Source: Leptospira_A sp046736045 (GTDB lineage Bacteria; Spirochaetota; Leptospiria; Leptospirales; Leptospiraceae). From it: DNA of 64,000 nt. A program made the position numbers and the translations under genes. Positions 8,356 through 17,281 of the stretch are shown here, one piece after another. Below the pieces are notes generated by a model that was given only the letters and a program-made list of their open reading frames with translations, searched no databases and was not told where the DNA came from. The stretch covers positions 124,001 to 188,000 of the forward strand of contig NZ_CP177133.1 of the NCBI RefSeq assembly GCF_046736045.1, given 5' to 3'. Numbering within the stretch: the first letter of the stretch is position 1; each line of letters opens with the position of its first letter.

Positions 8356-10140
8356 ATGTTAAAAAAAATACTGATTATCACCCTTATGTTTGGTTTACAA
8401 GCATCATGTTCTTCTAAGAAAAAAGGGATCCCGTTATTTTTACTTATGTTAGGTGGTGGTGGGACTGCTTCCGTATCTGCATCCACCGAAACGATTGCGA
8501 GTGCCGAATCAGGCGATAGTTTTACAGTAGTCCCTTTATCAGACGATTCCGGGAACGGCAGTACGGGAGGAAACTCGGGAGACGGGGTATTTACAACTCC
8601 TTCAGGCCCTACCGAAGTTCTTTCCAATATCCACTTTCAAGTGGTCAACGACACCTTCCTCTGGGACAATACGATCAGCACTTATATCACCATCAAAGTT
8701 TCCAACGAAGATGGAGTATTATCCGGAATCAATGTAAAAGCTTCCGAAGACCAATCTTCTCCGGGCATTGCTCAATTTTTGTCTCAAGGACTGACTGGTA
8801 ACGATGGTTTGGTGACTATACGAATCACAGTTCATCCCTCTGTCAGTGAAGTGATTGTAACCATTTACGGCATCAATCCTAAAACAGGAAAGGCACAGGA
8901 AATCACTGGTCGCATCCCGATCCAGGTTCCTGAATCCTATGTAGGTGGCGGATCAGGTTCCGGCAATGGCAGTGGAGATACGGGAAACGGAGGAGGAACA
9001 GTCGTAGTTGCTCCCGAAATCGATCTAAGCACTGTAAACTTTGGAGCTGTAGCAGGTTGTTTGCAAAACCTGGATGCTGACTGTGACGGTGTCTTGGATG
9101 CTGATGACGAATTCCCGACAGATGCGGAACTCGGTTGGACAACGAGAACAGGACGCCATACTCTCGCTTGGGAAGACTACTACCAATCCTCTCATATTCA
9201 AAACGGAACTGCAAACCCGAACAACGATATGGATTTAAACGACCATGTTACTGTTTTCTCAACTGAGATCGATTATGCTCCTACTGGTAAGGCAAAAACG
9301 ATCCGAGGGATTTTTACTCATGTGGGAAAAGGTGCCGGATTCAATCATGATCTGAGACTTTCTTTGGATGTTCCGACAACTGCAAACTTTTCCGTTTCCT
9401 ATGTAGGAAACAACGGACAAGCCATATCTTCTATGAATTGTTCTTTGGCATTAGCTTCCGCTTCCAATGCAGGAGATTGTGTAGGAGGAAATTTAACCTC
9501 GGCTCAGTTGAAAAAAGGAATCCTGATTCTGCCTAATTCCCAGAACACTCTTTATAATTCGAAAAACGCTCCTAACGTAGGTGGTGCTTTAAACTTCGTT
9601 TTGGGAATGACTTCCAATTTTACGATCACCTTCTCCGATCCTGTGGATTTAACAGCGGCTAAAAATCTTTCCGGCGGGCATTTGAATTATTTCCTAGCAG
9701 TGAGTGGAACCGGAGAAAAAATCTTCCGTCCCGGTTTTGTAAAATCTTCTACAGACAATACAGGTTACGATCTGTACATCGATCGGGTTACCGGATTTCC
9801 ATTTGGAGTGATTGTTCCGGGTGTTTTTAACTTCCCAAGAGAAGTGACCAATATCCTGGATCCAAACGACCAAGGGAAAACAGGATACCCTGCCTTCAAA
9901 GAATGGGCAAGCTCGAAAGGAACCAAATCTAGAAATTGGTTTGAACAATCCATGACTTCAGCACAAACCGCTTACGTGGTAGATATCAAATCCAATTATT
10001 TGCCAAAAGCCTTCACAGCAGTGCTTGTGAGTTCGGTTCGGGTCTATCTCTGGGAATTGGCAATCTCTTTGATCGTGATAGGAGCGAGTATTGGGTCCTA
10101 TTTCCGAAGAAAAATGATTTCCAATTCTATGTTTTCATAG
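8356..10140 (+). CDS. LruC domain-containing lipoprotein, first copy
   Basis: A 594-residue exported lipoprotein. The signal peptide ends in LQASC, giving Cys18 as the lipidated residue. A glycine/serine-rich stretch (about 65-75) and an immunoglobulin-like segment (about 90-195) are followed by a second Gly-rich linker. A calcium-binding-type repeat, DADCDGVLDADDEFP, lies near residue 239. The rest matches the LruC domain, with DLNDHVTVFS, GIFTHVGKGAG and a C-terminal GVFNFP region. LruC was first described as a Leptospira outer-membrane lipoprotein recognised in uveitis. Unusually, the C-terminus has a hydrophobic helix (SLIVIGASIG) and then a basic cluster (FRRK). The next gene is a paralogue. 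Role unknown; surface location is inferred. Confidence 0.85.
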   Translation: MLKKILIITLMFGLQASCSSKKKGIPLFLLMLGGGGTASVSASTETIASAESGDSFTVVPLSDDSGNGSTGGNSGDGVFTTPSGPTEVLSNIHFQVVNDTFLWDNTISTYITIKVSNEDGVLSGINVKASEDQSSPGIAQFLSQGLTGNDGLVTIRITVHPSVSEVIVTIYGINPKTGKAQEITGRIPIQVPESYVGGGSGSGNGSGDTGNGGGTVVVAPEIDLSTVNFGAVAGCLQNLDADCDGVLDADDEFPTDAELGWTTRTGRHTLAWEDYYQSSHIQNGTANPNNDMDLNDHVTVFSTEIDYAPTGKAKTIRGIFTHVGKGAGFNHDLRLSLDVPTTANFSVSYVGNNGQAISSMNCSLALASASNAGDCVGGNLTSAQLKKGILILPNSQNTLYNSKNAPNVGGALNFVLGMTSNFTITFSDPVDLTAAKNLSGGHLNYFLAVSGTGEKIFRPGFVKSSTDNTGYDLYIDRVTGFPFGVIVPGVFNFPREVTNILDPNDQGKTGYPAFKEWASSKGTKSRNWFEQSMTSAQTAYVVDIKSNYLPKAFTAVLVSSVRVYLWELAISLIVIGASIGSYFRRKMISNSMFS

Positions 10141-10167
10141 ACAAAACCAAATTTCATACAATTGACC

Positions 10168-10200
10168 AAAGGGGAATTTTCAAAGGTTCCCCTTTTTTTT
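10168..10200 (+). terminator. Rho-independent terminator after first LruC-domain gene
   Basis: A perfect 9-bp stem AAAGGGGAA/TTCCCCTTT (10168-10176 with 10187-10195), a 10-base loop and an uninterrupted T run to 10200. It starts 28 bases after the stop codon and separates the two paralogues into distinct transcripts. Confidence 0.88.
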
Positions 10201-10303
10201 GCTTGCCTGTAGCGAAAAATACCACAAATATTAAAAAAATCGGAACCTTTCTTAATTTTTTAATCAATTTGTCGTCTTAACAAACAAAGGTAGGTTTAAT
10301 TCA

Positions 10304-12214
10304 ATGAAAAAGTGGATCATCTTATTCACAATTCCCCTTCTTCTTTTTGCATGCTCAAACAAAAAGAAAAGCGGACTTCTTCTCTTCCCATTCCTGGGAG
10401 GAACAGGAGATGCAGCATCTTCTGCCCCTGCAGCAACAAATACAGGAACAACAAGCACTCCTGATGATACTTTTACAGTTGTTGGCTTAGGAGCTACAGA
10501 CCCAAGTCAGGTCGCTGCCAATACTAGTTCCACCGGAACAGAAACATCGACAACTACTCCAACCACAACGACGGACCAAGCAAACAATTCGGGAAGTACC
10601 AACTCAGGTTCCGGTTCAACAAATACCGGATCAGAATCTACTACAGGAAGCGGAACCGGTTCAGAAACGAATACCGGCTCTACTACAACACCTACGACCA
10701 CTACACCCACACCGGAAGTTGCAGTCGTAGTAACAACTCCCGTTGCAGATACAACCGTAACTACAAATACGACAACAACCGTGGTAAACCAAACCAACGG
10801 CAACGGTGGTTTCAATTTCGAAACAAACGTAACGGTTCCCGTAACAGTACATTTGGAAAATGAGAAAGGGCCGATTGTAAATGCACCGGTTACCGTTTCC
10901 GAAACACAATCCAATGGAGAAACCAATATACTTGGCCAAGGCACAACCAATAGCCAAGGAACAGCTGTTATTCCCGTTTCCGTTCCACCGACTGTTACTA
11001 CAGTACAAATCAGTGTAATCGGTGTGAATCCGACTACGGGAGAAGTACAAGAAGTTACGGGATCGGTTCCAGTTCAAATCCCTGCCCCTGCTGTGAATGG
11101 AACTGTTACAGGGACTGTAGTTGTCGCTCCGACAGCTAACTTAAATGCAAATAACTTTCAACCTACAAACGGATGCGTTAAAAGCATAGATGCAGACTGT
11201 GACGGTGTAGCCGACCAATACGACGAATTTCCAAATGATCCGAAACTTGCCTTCGTAGCAAGATCAGGACGTTATACAATTGCTTTTGAAGATTTATTTC
11301 CCGATGCGGGAGATGCCGATCTGAACGACCATACTACTGTATTCAGTACCGAGATGGATAAAACACCGGATAACAAAGTAAAGGTTATCAGGGGGATTTT
11401 CACTCACGTAGGAAAAGGAGCAGGATACAATCATGAATTGCGCCTTTCTCTGGATGTGCCTGTCGGTGCAAAATTTCAAGTGAGTTATGTAGACGGTTCC
11501 AACAAGGCCTGGACGGGCTGTGCTGCTGCGACTAAATATGTAGCAGGTGCGACAGGTGATTGCACTGGTGGAACTTTAACTACTGCTGCCCTAAAAAAAG
11601 GATTACTGATCCTTCCAAGTTCCGATAAAACACTTTTTGGAAAACAAAATTCTCCCGCACCTGGTGCGAGTTTTACCATAAAAGATTTTGTTCGCGGAGT
11701 GACATCTAACGTAGTCATTACTTTTGACGAACCGGTAGATTTAAGCACAGCTAAAAACTCCGTCGGCGGACATTTGAATTGGTTCCTTGCATTCAATCAA
11801 AAAACTAACAACGTCTATAGACAAATCTATCGCCCAGGTTACTTTTTCGGTTCAAATGGAAAAGACACATACATCGATTCAAAAGGGTTTCCTTGGGCGA
11901 TCATTGTGCCGGGAGTTTTTAACCATCCAACTGCCGGTTCCGACATAAGAAAAGCATCTAGCACAGGTTATGCTTACTTCAGCACTTGGGCCGAATCAAA
12001 CGGAACTTCGCATAAAGATTGGTACACTCAAATCACCAATCCGACTTATGTGGTGAAAGTGAAGGACTTCTATACTGAAAATGGATTCTCAGCTTACCTT
12101 CTCAAAGCGGTTCGCAAAAACATTTTTGAAGTCTCAGCTAGTTTGATCGTAATTGGTGCCGCTCTCGGATTCTTTATGAAAAAAAGAGGACCGAAAAACA
12201 ACCTCGCTGTTTAA
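10304..12214 (+). CDS. LruC domain-containing lipoprotein, second copy
   Basis: A 636-residue paralogue of the preceding gene. The signal peptide ends LLFAC, so Cys17 is probably lipidated. Residues about 45-150 form a low-complexity linker of Thr, Ser, Gly and Asn with many TTTPT and GSGS units, much longer than in the first copy and a likely stalk. An immunoglobulin-like segment follows (about 165-265), then DADCDGVADQYDEFP near residue 295 and the LruC domain with DLNDHTTVFS and GIFTHVGKGAG. The C-terminus repeats the SLIVIGAALG helix followed by MKKRGPK. A good ribosome-binding site (AAGGTAGG) precedes the ATG. The linker DNA produces long spurious frames on the other strand. Confidence 0.85.
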   Translation: MKKWIILFTIPLLLFACSNKKKSGLLLFPFLGGTGDAASSAPAATNTGTTSTPDDTFTVVGLGATDPSQVAANTSSTGTETSTTTPTTTTDQANNSGSTNSGSGSTNTGSESTTGSGTGSETNTGSTTTPTTTTPTPEVAVVVTTPVADTTVTTNTTTTVVNQTNGNGGFNFETNVTVPVTVHLENEKGPIVNAPVTVSETQSNGETNILGQGTTNSQGTAVIPVSVPPTVTTVQISVIGVNPTTGEVQEVTGSVPVQIPAPAVNGTVTGTVVVAPTANLNANNFQPTNGCVKSIDADCDGVADQYDEFPNDPKLAFVARSGRYTIAFEDLFPDAGDADLNDHTTVFSTEMDKTPDNKVKVIRGIFTHVGKGAGYNHELRLSLDVPVGAKFQVSYVDGSNKAWTGCAAATKYVAGATGDCTGGTLTTAALKKGLLILPSSDKTLFGKQNSPAPGASFTIKDFVRGVTSNVVITFDEPVDLSTAKNSVGGHLNWFLAFNQKTNNVYRQIYRPGYFFGSNGKDTYIDSKGFPWAIIVPGVFNHPTAGSDIRKASSTGYAYFSTWAESNGTSHKDWYTQITNPTYVVKVKDFYTENGFSAYLLKAVRKNIFEVSASLIVIGAALGFFMKKRGPKNNLAV

Positions 12215-12240
12215 TTAAAAGGATTTTCCTACCTAAGATT

Positions 12241-12272
12241 CCCTTCCCGAAAACCATCGGGGAGGGTTTTTT
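12241..12272 (+). terminator. Rho-independent terminator after second LruC-domain gene
   Basis: A 9-bp GC-rich stem CCCTTCCCG/CGGGGAGGG with one G-T pair (12241-12249 with 12258-12266), an 8-base loop and six T residues. It ends five bases before the ATG of the next gene, so that gene must use a promoter inside or upstream of the hairpin, or depend on read-through. Confidence 0.88.
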
Positions 12273-12277
12273 GTATT

Positions 12278-13468
12278 ATGGCCTTACTTCGTTATGCAAA
12301 TCTTTCTTATTTTTCAGATGGTATTTGGGAAGAAGACCTGGATCAGAATAGAGAGCCCATTCTGATTGATCCCCAATGGGAAAATACTTCTTTAGGCAAA
12401 TCATTATCGGATTTCCCTCCGGAAACAAAATCTAGAAAAAACTTTTTCTGGTTGGCTACCTCGGGAAGTACCGGAATTCCAAAACTAGTAGAAAAACATA
12501 GAGACCAATTGGAAAGAGAACTCGAAACATGGAAACGCCAAACAGAAGATAGCTTCTGGGATTTTAAAGAAGATACGGACTGGATTGTTACAGTTCCTTT
12601 ATGCCATCTCTATGGATTGATCTGGGGCAGGTTTTTGCCGAAACAATTACATAAAACAATCCATTACACTCGCGATGTTCTGGAAATTCAAAACATCGGC
12701 TCCAAAAACTACCGTAAAACAGTACTTATATCAAATCCGGACTTTATCGGAAATCTGATCCAAGCTGGGACAAGTCTTCCTTTTAAAATCATTTCCTCAG
12801 GTTCCAAATTTCCGGTTCACCTATCACGAATTTTGCGGGATGAGGGGAAAGTAGAACTCCGTGAAATTTACGGATCTACCGAAACAGGTGCGATTGGATT
12901 TAGAAACCCTCTTTGGAAGGCAAGGTTTTTGATTCTTCCTGAAGTAAAAACGAAAACCATTTCTAAGGAAGATGGAGAAATTTTATCCATCCGAAGCCCT
13001 TTTTTATCCGAAACGGCAAAAGATTGGAAAGGAAACCGGGAGACCAATCAAGGGGAATGGGAAAATCATTCTCTGGTTGGCCAAGACGGATTTTTTTCCA
13101 CCAATGATTGGGGAGATCTCAGTGATTTGGGATGGAATTACATAGGAAGAACGGATCGTATAACAAAAGTAAAAGGGAAACGCATCTCATTGGATTTGAC
13201 CGAGTCACTCCTCTCCTCTACAAATTTTACAAAGGAAATTGCAGTGGATTCGGTGGAAGCCGAAAAAGAAGAAAACATACTTGTTTGTATGATTGTATTG
13301 AAAAAAGAAAAAACTCTCGCGGATTTTATGGAAATTATAAATCAGGAATTGCCTAAGAGTTTTTTACCTCATCTGATCCTGGAACAAAATCAAATTCCTA
13401 AACTTCCAAATGGAAAAACGGATTATATCCAAGTCAGATCAATTCTAAAAAATTACAATACCACCTAA
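12278..13468 (+). CDS. Short AMP-forming acyl/aryl-CoA synthetase-like protein
   Basis: A 396-residue member of the adenylate-forming (ANL) superfamily. The phosphate loop TSGSTGIPK is near residue 62, the aromatic/adenine motif YGSTETGAIG near 197, the hinge segment GRTDRITKVKGKRISL near 288, and the C-terminal PNGKTDY with the catalytic Lys near 385. All core motifs are kept, but most of the N-terminal domain that normally precedes the P-loop is reduced to about 60 residues, so the protein is some 100-150 residues shorter than usual acyl-CoA ligases. It may activate a small acid or load a carrier protein. Substrate unknown. It is isolated by a terminator on its left and a convergent gene on its right. 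Confidence 0.75.
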   Translation: MALLRYANLSYFSDGIWEEDLDQNREPILIDPQWENTSLGKSLSDFPPETKSRKNFFWLATSGSTGIPKLVEKHRDQLERELETWKRQTEDSFWDFKEDTDWIVTVPLCHLYGLIWGRFLPKQLHKTIHYTRDVLEIQNIGSKNYRKTVLISNPDFIGNLIQAGTSLPFKIISSGSKFPVHLSRILRDEGKVELREIYGSTETGAIGFRNPLWKARFLILPEVKTKTISKEDGEILSIRSPFLSETAKDWKGNRETNQGEWENHSLVGQDGFFSTNDWGDLSDLGWNYIGRTDRITKVKGKRISLDLTESLLSSTNFTKEIAVDSVEAEKEENILVCMIVLKKEKTLADFMEIINQELPKSFLPHLILEQNQIPKLPNGKTDYIQVRSILKNYNTT

Positions 13469-13496
13469 TAATATTCAGCTATATAAAAAATCATTT

Positions 13497-15581
13497 TTAT
13501 AAAGATCCGAACTGATTTTTATAATCGAAATAATCTTTTGATACGAAAAGTTCCGTCTTTGTTTTGGATTTTAATCTGACAAATTCGGCGCCGGGGGGAA
13601 AGGTTCCACGCCAAATATAATATCCGTTTGGTGCAGGATTTGCCAATGTTTTGAGCAGCAGTCTCTTTTCCAAATTAAGCCAAATCAATTCTATTTGTAA
13701 ATTTTCATCCTTCGTGCGAAAGGAAAACGTACCGCTCCTGCGAGCACTTTCCTTGCTGAGCTTCCACTCCCAAATTTTACCGTGAAACTCATCTTCTCTT
13801 TCGTTACCGCTGGCAAATCGGGTTGCCTGTGTCTGATAAAAGCCCAATTCATTCTTTCTAAAATCCGCACCAGTTCCCGATTTGATAAAATCTCCCGAAA
13901 AAAGAATCAGATAATGCAATGGCAAACCTATACTTAAAATCAAAACCGTATAACGAAACCAAGTCGAATTTCGTTTCATTTGATTTGCAACAGCAATCGA
14001 ACCAAGAGGATAAAAAAGTAGAAACAAAGCGATAAATGCGCCGTCACAATGCTGCACCTGCATTCCGAATAGAAACGGCAAAAACAGTAATGATATATTG
14101 ATATAATTGTTTCTTTCCCAAACAAATAAACCAACCAATCCCAAAAAAATCATAGTCCCGAAAATTCCCAAATCCGTCAGTATACTGATGAAAAAATTCG
14201 GAGGCAGATCAATCAGGTTCGATTTTAATTTTGTTCCTTCGCGATTGGGGTTTTTCAATTCCATAGGAAGAGAAGCAAGACCATTGCCGAACCAAGTTTT
14301 CCTTTTAAAATTTTCCAAAGATATTTTCAATAGGTCATATCTTGTTTCATCTAACTCACGTAAGGCACCTAGATCCTTACTGCGAAACAATTCGGACTGA
14401 AAGGAAATATACCTTGTACCAAGACTAACCAATGGTTCGGGTGATTTCAACTTGGAAAACCCGAATAAAATTCCGATACCAAAAAGCGGAAGTGACAAAA
14501 AAAGAACGGAACGTACGATCCAAAGTTTTATATTCGACCGAATGAATGCGGAAGTAATTGCTATGATTGCAGATACGAATAAAAAACCGAACCATATCAC
14601 CCAAAACGCTTTCGCCTGTTTGATTCCGATGATACTGACGATAATGATCAAAAATGCGATGATGATGCGGCAGAAATTTTCTTTTGTTAGTTTGTATTTT
14701 TGATAATATGACAAAATGAAATAAGAAGCGATCACAGGCACTAACCAGGAAGAAGAACCCGAATCTACGAATAACCCCGGCATCCTTCCGGCGGAAACGG
14801 ACAAATTCGATCCTGCGGATAAAAATCCCGCCGAATAAAATTCCTGAATCAAAATGATCGTCAATTGAATCAAAAATCCGATGAGTATGCCGAATGACAA
14901 GTGCTTGGCGATTGCTTCTTTGGAAGTGTTTGTCGCAAATCTTTCTTCTGCAAAAAAATAAAGCAATGGAAAGCCTACACTCGCCAAAATTAAAATAGGA
15001 AGAGAAAGGTATTCGCGGGAACTGATCTTCGGATAATAAAAAAATTCAGGACTACCGAGCCCTTCTAAAAAAGAAAACCCGAACCCTGCAAAGTAAGAAC
15101 ATAAAACCAATACAAGCAGCAGATAGAGAAAATAAAACGGGGTTTGTAAAAAAACGGAACCTTGTCCGAGTGATAATGGATTTCTCAAAAACCAACCGGT
15201 AACAAGCAAATCCGATTGTTTCGGCAAAGCCACCTCCGACCTACCCGACAGAACCAGTAAAACCTCCCGAAGCCAGATCCCTAAAATGGCACCGAGGAAA
15301 AGTCCGATCGTATCTGTTAGGTGGAAAGGCAATTCGGGCTCTGCAATCCAAGTCAAACGGGAAATTAAAATAGCAGCGGCAGCAGTGATGATCCTGCCTG
15401 ATTTTCTACTGTACATCTGTGCAGAAAAGCTAATCGCAAATTGAAGAAGGAAACCGGGAAAATACCAATTTTTAGGAACAGGATAAGCAAAACGATAGAG
15501 AGCGAAGAATAGATAGGAAAGAAAAAGAAAGAAGATTAGATTTTCAAAAGGAAGTTTTTTGAGACGATTAAGAAACTGCAC
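13497..15581 (-). CDS. O-antigen ligase-like polytopic membrane protein
   Basis: A 694-residue inner-membrane protein with about twelve to fourteen hydrophobic helices. The region around residues 430-490 (GNGLASLPMELKNPN, then LPPNFFISILTDLGIFG) resembles the periplasmic loop and following helix of O-antigen ligase/Wzy-type polymerases. The last 150 residues are soluble and presumably periplasmic. Such proteins join or polymerise surface polysaccharide, but no other glycan genes are adjacent, so the substrate is open. The start is GTG with AAGGA just upstream. Assignment to the broad ligase/polymerase fold is moderate. Confidence 0.6.
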   Translation of the reverse strand: MQFLNRLKKLPFENLIFFLFLSYLFFALYRFAYPVPKNWYFPGFLLQFAISFSAQMYSRKSGRIITAAAAILISRLTWIAEPELPFHLTDTIGLFLGAILGIWLREVLLVLSGRSEVALPKQSDLLVTGWFLRNPLSLGQGSVFLQTPFYFLYLLLVLVLCSYFAGFGFSFLEGLGSPEFFYYPKISSREYLSLPILILASVGFPLLYFFAEERFATNTSKEAIAKHLSFGILIGFLIQLTIILIQEFYSAGFLSAGSNLSVSAGRMPGLFVDSGSSSWLVPVIASYFILSYYQKYKLTKENFCRIIIAFLIIIVSIIGIKQAKAFWVIWFGFLFVSAIIAITSAFIRSNIKLWIVRSVLFLSLPLFGIGILFGFSKLKSPEPLVSLGTRYISFQSELFRSKDLGALRELDETRYDLLKISLENFKRKTWFGNGLASLPMELKNPNREGTKLKSNLIDLPPNFFISILTDLGIFGTMIFLGLVGLFVWERNNYINISLLFLPFLFGMQVQHCDGAFIALFLLFYPLGSIAVANQMKRNSTWFRYTVLILSIGLPLHYLILFSGDFIKSGTGADFRKNELGFYQTQATRFASGNEREDEFHGKIWEWKLSKESARRSGTFSFRTKDENLQIELIWLNLEKRLLLKTLANPAPNGYYIWRGTFPPGAEFVRLKSKTKTELFVSKDYFDYKNQFGSL

Positions 15582-15663
15582 AGTTCCTTAAGGGAATAAA
15601 ATCCCAGGGAAGGAAAGCAAATGAAATTTAAAAAGGATGGGTGGTTTCGCCCGAGAGAGATTC

Positions 15664-16131
15664 TTAATCTAAAGAATCCATATCCATAGAAGTCGTAGGA
15701 TAGGAAGAAAGAGTGTCCATACGACCGTATCCACCTGCTCTCGATCTGCTTTTTGCCATAAGCTCAGCATATTCGATGGTAAAACGTGTCCATGGAATCG
15801 CTTTCAAACGAGCCACAGGAATCTTTTTTTTGGTGCCTTCGCAAATGCCGTAGGTACCATTCTCGATTTTTTCCAAAGCAAGCTCGATCTCTCTCAGAGT
15901 ATCAATTTCATTTTCAGTCAAAACCGAGCTAAGTGCCTCAGAATTCAATTCAGAAGCAATATCCGCTATGTCGCCCATTTCCTTCAGACCGGAAGGAGAA
16001 CTGGTGTCTTCCCACTGGTTGAGCTTAATGAGAAGGGAATCTTTTTTCTCTTGAAGAAGTTCACGTACTTCTTCAATGAACTTTTTATCGACACCCTTTT
16101 CTACTGACTTTGAAGCGGCTTGTTTTGGCAT
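15664..16131 (-). CDS. DksA/TraR family protein with degenerate zinc finger
   Basis: A 155-residue protein with the DksA layout: an N-terminal coiled coil (about 15-75, rich in Glu/Lys) and the C-terminal segment YGICEGTKKKIPVARLKAIPWTR near residues 100-125. DksA proteins bind the RNA polymerase secondary channel and alter initiation with ppGpp. Here only one of the four zinc cysteines remains (YGIC); the positions of the others read Thr, Thr and Tyr. The IPxARLxAIPWTR helix is intact. A basic, Ser-rich tail follows. The gene starts eight bases after the rpmG stop, so it is co-transcribed with a ribosomal protein gene. Function as a transcription factor is inferred. Confidence 0.85.
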   Translation of the reverse strand: MPKQAASKSVEKGVDKKFIEEVRELLQEKKDSLLIKLNQWEDTSSPSGLKEMGDIADIASELNSEALSSVLTENEIDTLREIELALEKIENGTYGICEGTKKKIPVARLKAIPWTRFTIEYAELMAKSRSRAGGYGRMDTLSSYPTTSMDMDSLD

Positions 16132-16139
16132 TCTATTCT

Positions 16140-16301
16140 TTAGACTTTAGATTCTTTATGATCAGTATGTTTTCTGCAAAATTTGCAGTACTTTTTTGTG
16201 AGTAATTTCTCAGTCTTGGTCTTCTTATTTTTTGTTTGGTAATAAGTAGAACGACCTGGAATCTCACACGGAACACAAGTGAGTTTTATGATTTCTCTCA
16301 T
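16140..16301 (-). CDS. rpmG: 50S ribosomal protein L33
   Basis: A 53-residue reading frame, MREIIKLTC to KESKV. It has the L33 features: TCVPCEIPGRSTYYQTKNKK, and a second cysteine pair in KYCKFCRKHT. Both CxxC pairs are present, so this is the zinc-binding (C+) form. It precedes the DksA-like gene by eight bases on the same strand. Confidence 0.93.
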   Translation of the reverse strand: MREIIKLTCVPCEIPGRSTYYQTKNKKTKTEKLLTKKYCKFCRKHTDHKESKV

Positions 16302-16360
16302 AGTTTATGCCATTACGTAACGCGCGGGATTTCAGTCAAGGAGCATAATCGGATTTTATT

Positions 16361-17281
16361 CTAGTTTTTTTTCCGCCAATATCCCGCGAGAAAACTGCCG
16401 ATGAGTGAATGCATTAGGCTGGAAACAGCGCTGGGAATCGCCGTGCTGGGATCTGCGAAATGGGATTTGGCGAGCACTGCCCCGAGCCCCGAATTTTGCA
16501 TCCCTACTTCAATGGAAATGGTTCTTTGGATCACTGAATTTTTGTAAAATACTTTGGTCAAAAAATAACCCAACCCGAATCCACCTGCATGCAGAAGAAA
16601 AACAGAAACAAAAATTCGAAAATCGGATGCCAAAATCTGCTCCCTTCCCGCACCTAATATGGATGAGACGATCATTGCAACCAGAATTACGGATAAAACG
16701 GGAGAGTAACGGTTTGCCGCATTCGAAAATTTAGGGAATAGTGTTTGCAAAAACACACCTAAAGTAACCGGAACCAGAATCACTTTGAAAGTAGTCCAAA
16801 GCAAAGAAACAGTATCCACATGCAAACGGTTTCCAATAAGAAAGGATGCCCAAACGGGAGTGATGATCACTGCAAGTAATGTCGATACCGAAGTCAGAGT
16901 CACACTCAAAGGAAGATCACCTTTGGCAAGATAGGTGATGACATTGGAAGCAGTTCCTCCGGGACAACAAGAAACCAAAATCAAACCTATCGCATAAGGT
17001 TCGGGCAATCCGAATACAATTCCAATGGACCAACCGAGGAATGGCATAACAGTATATTGCAAAACAGTACCGAGTAAAATAGGAAGAGGCATCTTAAATA
17101 CACGAACAAAATCTTCCCATTTCAAAGTGAGTCCCATTCCCAACATAATTCCGCCCAAACTGTAAGTAATCCAAGGGCCTTGGAACCAAATGAAGTAAGC
17201 CGGAAATAAAAAAGATAAAACGGAAGCCCCCAAAAGAATCCAAGGGAAAGCATTTACAATTTTTTCTAAGGTTTGATTCAC
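16361..17281 (-). CDS. Bile acid:sodium symporter family transporter
   Basis: A 306-residue membrane protein with about ten helices. Helix-4 signature SCCPGGTASNVITYLAKGD, with the crossing residues GGTASN, is the sodium-site motif of BASS/ASBT-like transporters, and VEVGMQNSGLGAVLA-type residues (EVGMQNSGLG) appear late. Bacterial members carry pantoate, pyruvate or other organic anions with sodium; the substrate here is unknown. The first four bases of the gene overlap the stop of the class V aminotransferase upstream, so the two are translated from one message. Confidence 0.87.
   Translation of the reverse strand: MNQTLEKIVNAFPWILLGASVLSFLFPAYFIWFQGPWITYSLGGIMLGMGLTLKWEDFVRVFKMPLPILLGTVLQYTVMPFLGWSIGIVFGLPEPYAIGLILVSCCPGGTASNVITYLAKGDLPLSVTLTSVSTLLAVIITPVWASFLIGNRLHVDTVSLLWTTFKVILVPVTLGVFLQTLFPKFSNAANRYSPVLSVILVAMIVSSILGAGREQILASDFRIFVSVFLLHAGGFGLGYFLTKVFYKNSVIQRTISIEVGMQNSGLGAVLAKSHFADPSTAIPSAVSSLMHSLIGSFLAGYWRKKN

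Noticed and set aside
10507..10950. Long minus-strand frames opposite the second LruC-domain gene
   Set aside because: They are opposite strand readings of the repetitive Thr/Ser linker and have the biased composition (Val and Val-rich runs) expected from that.
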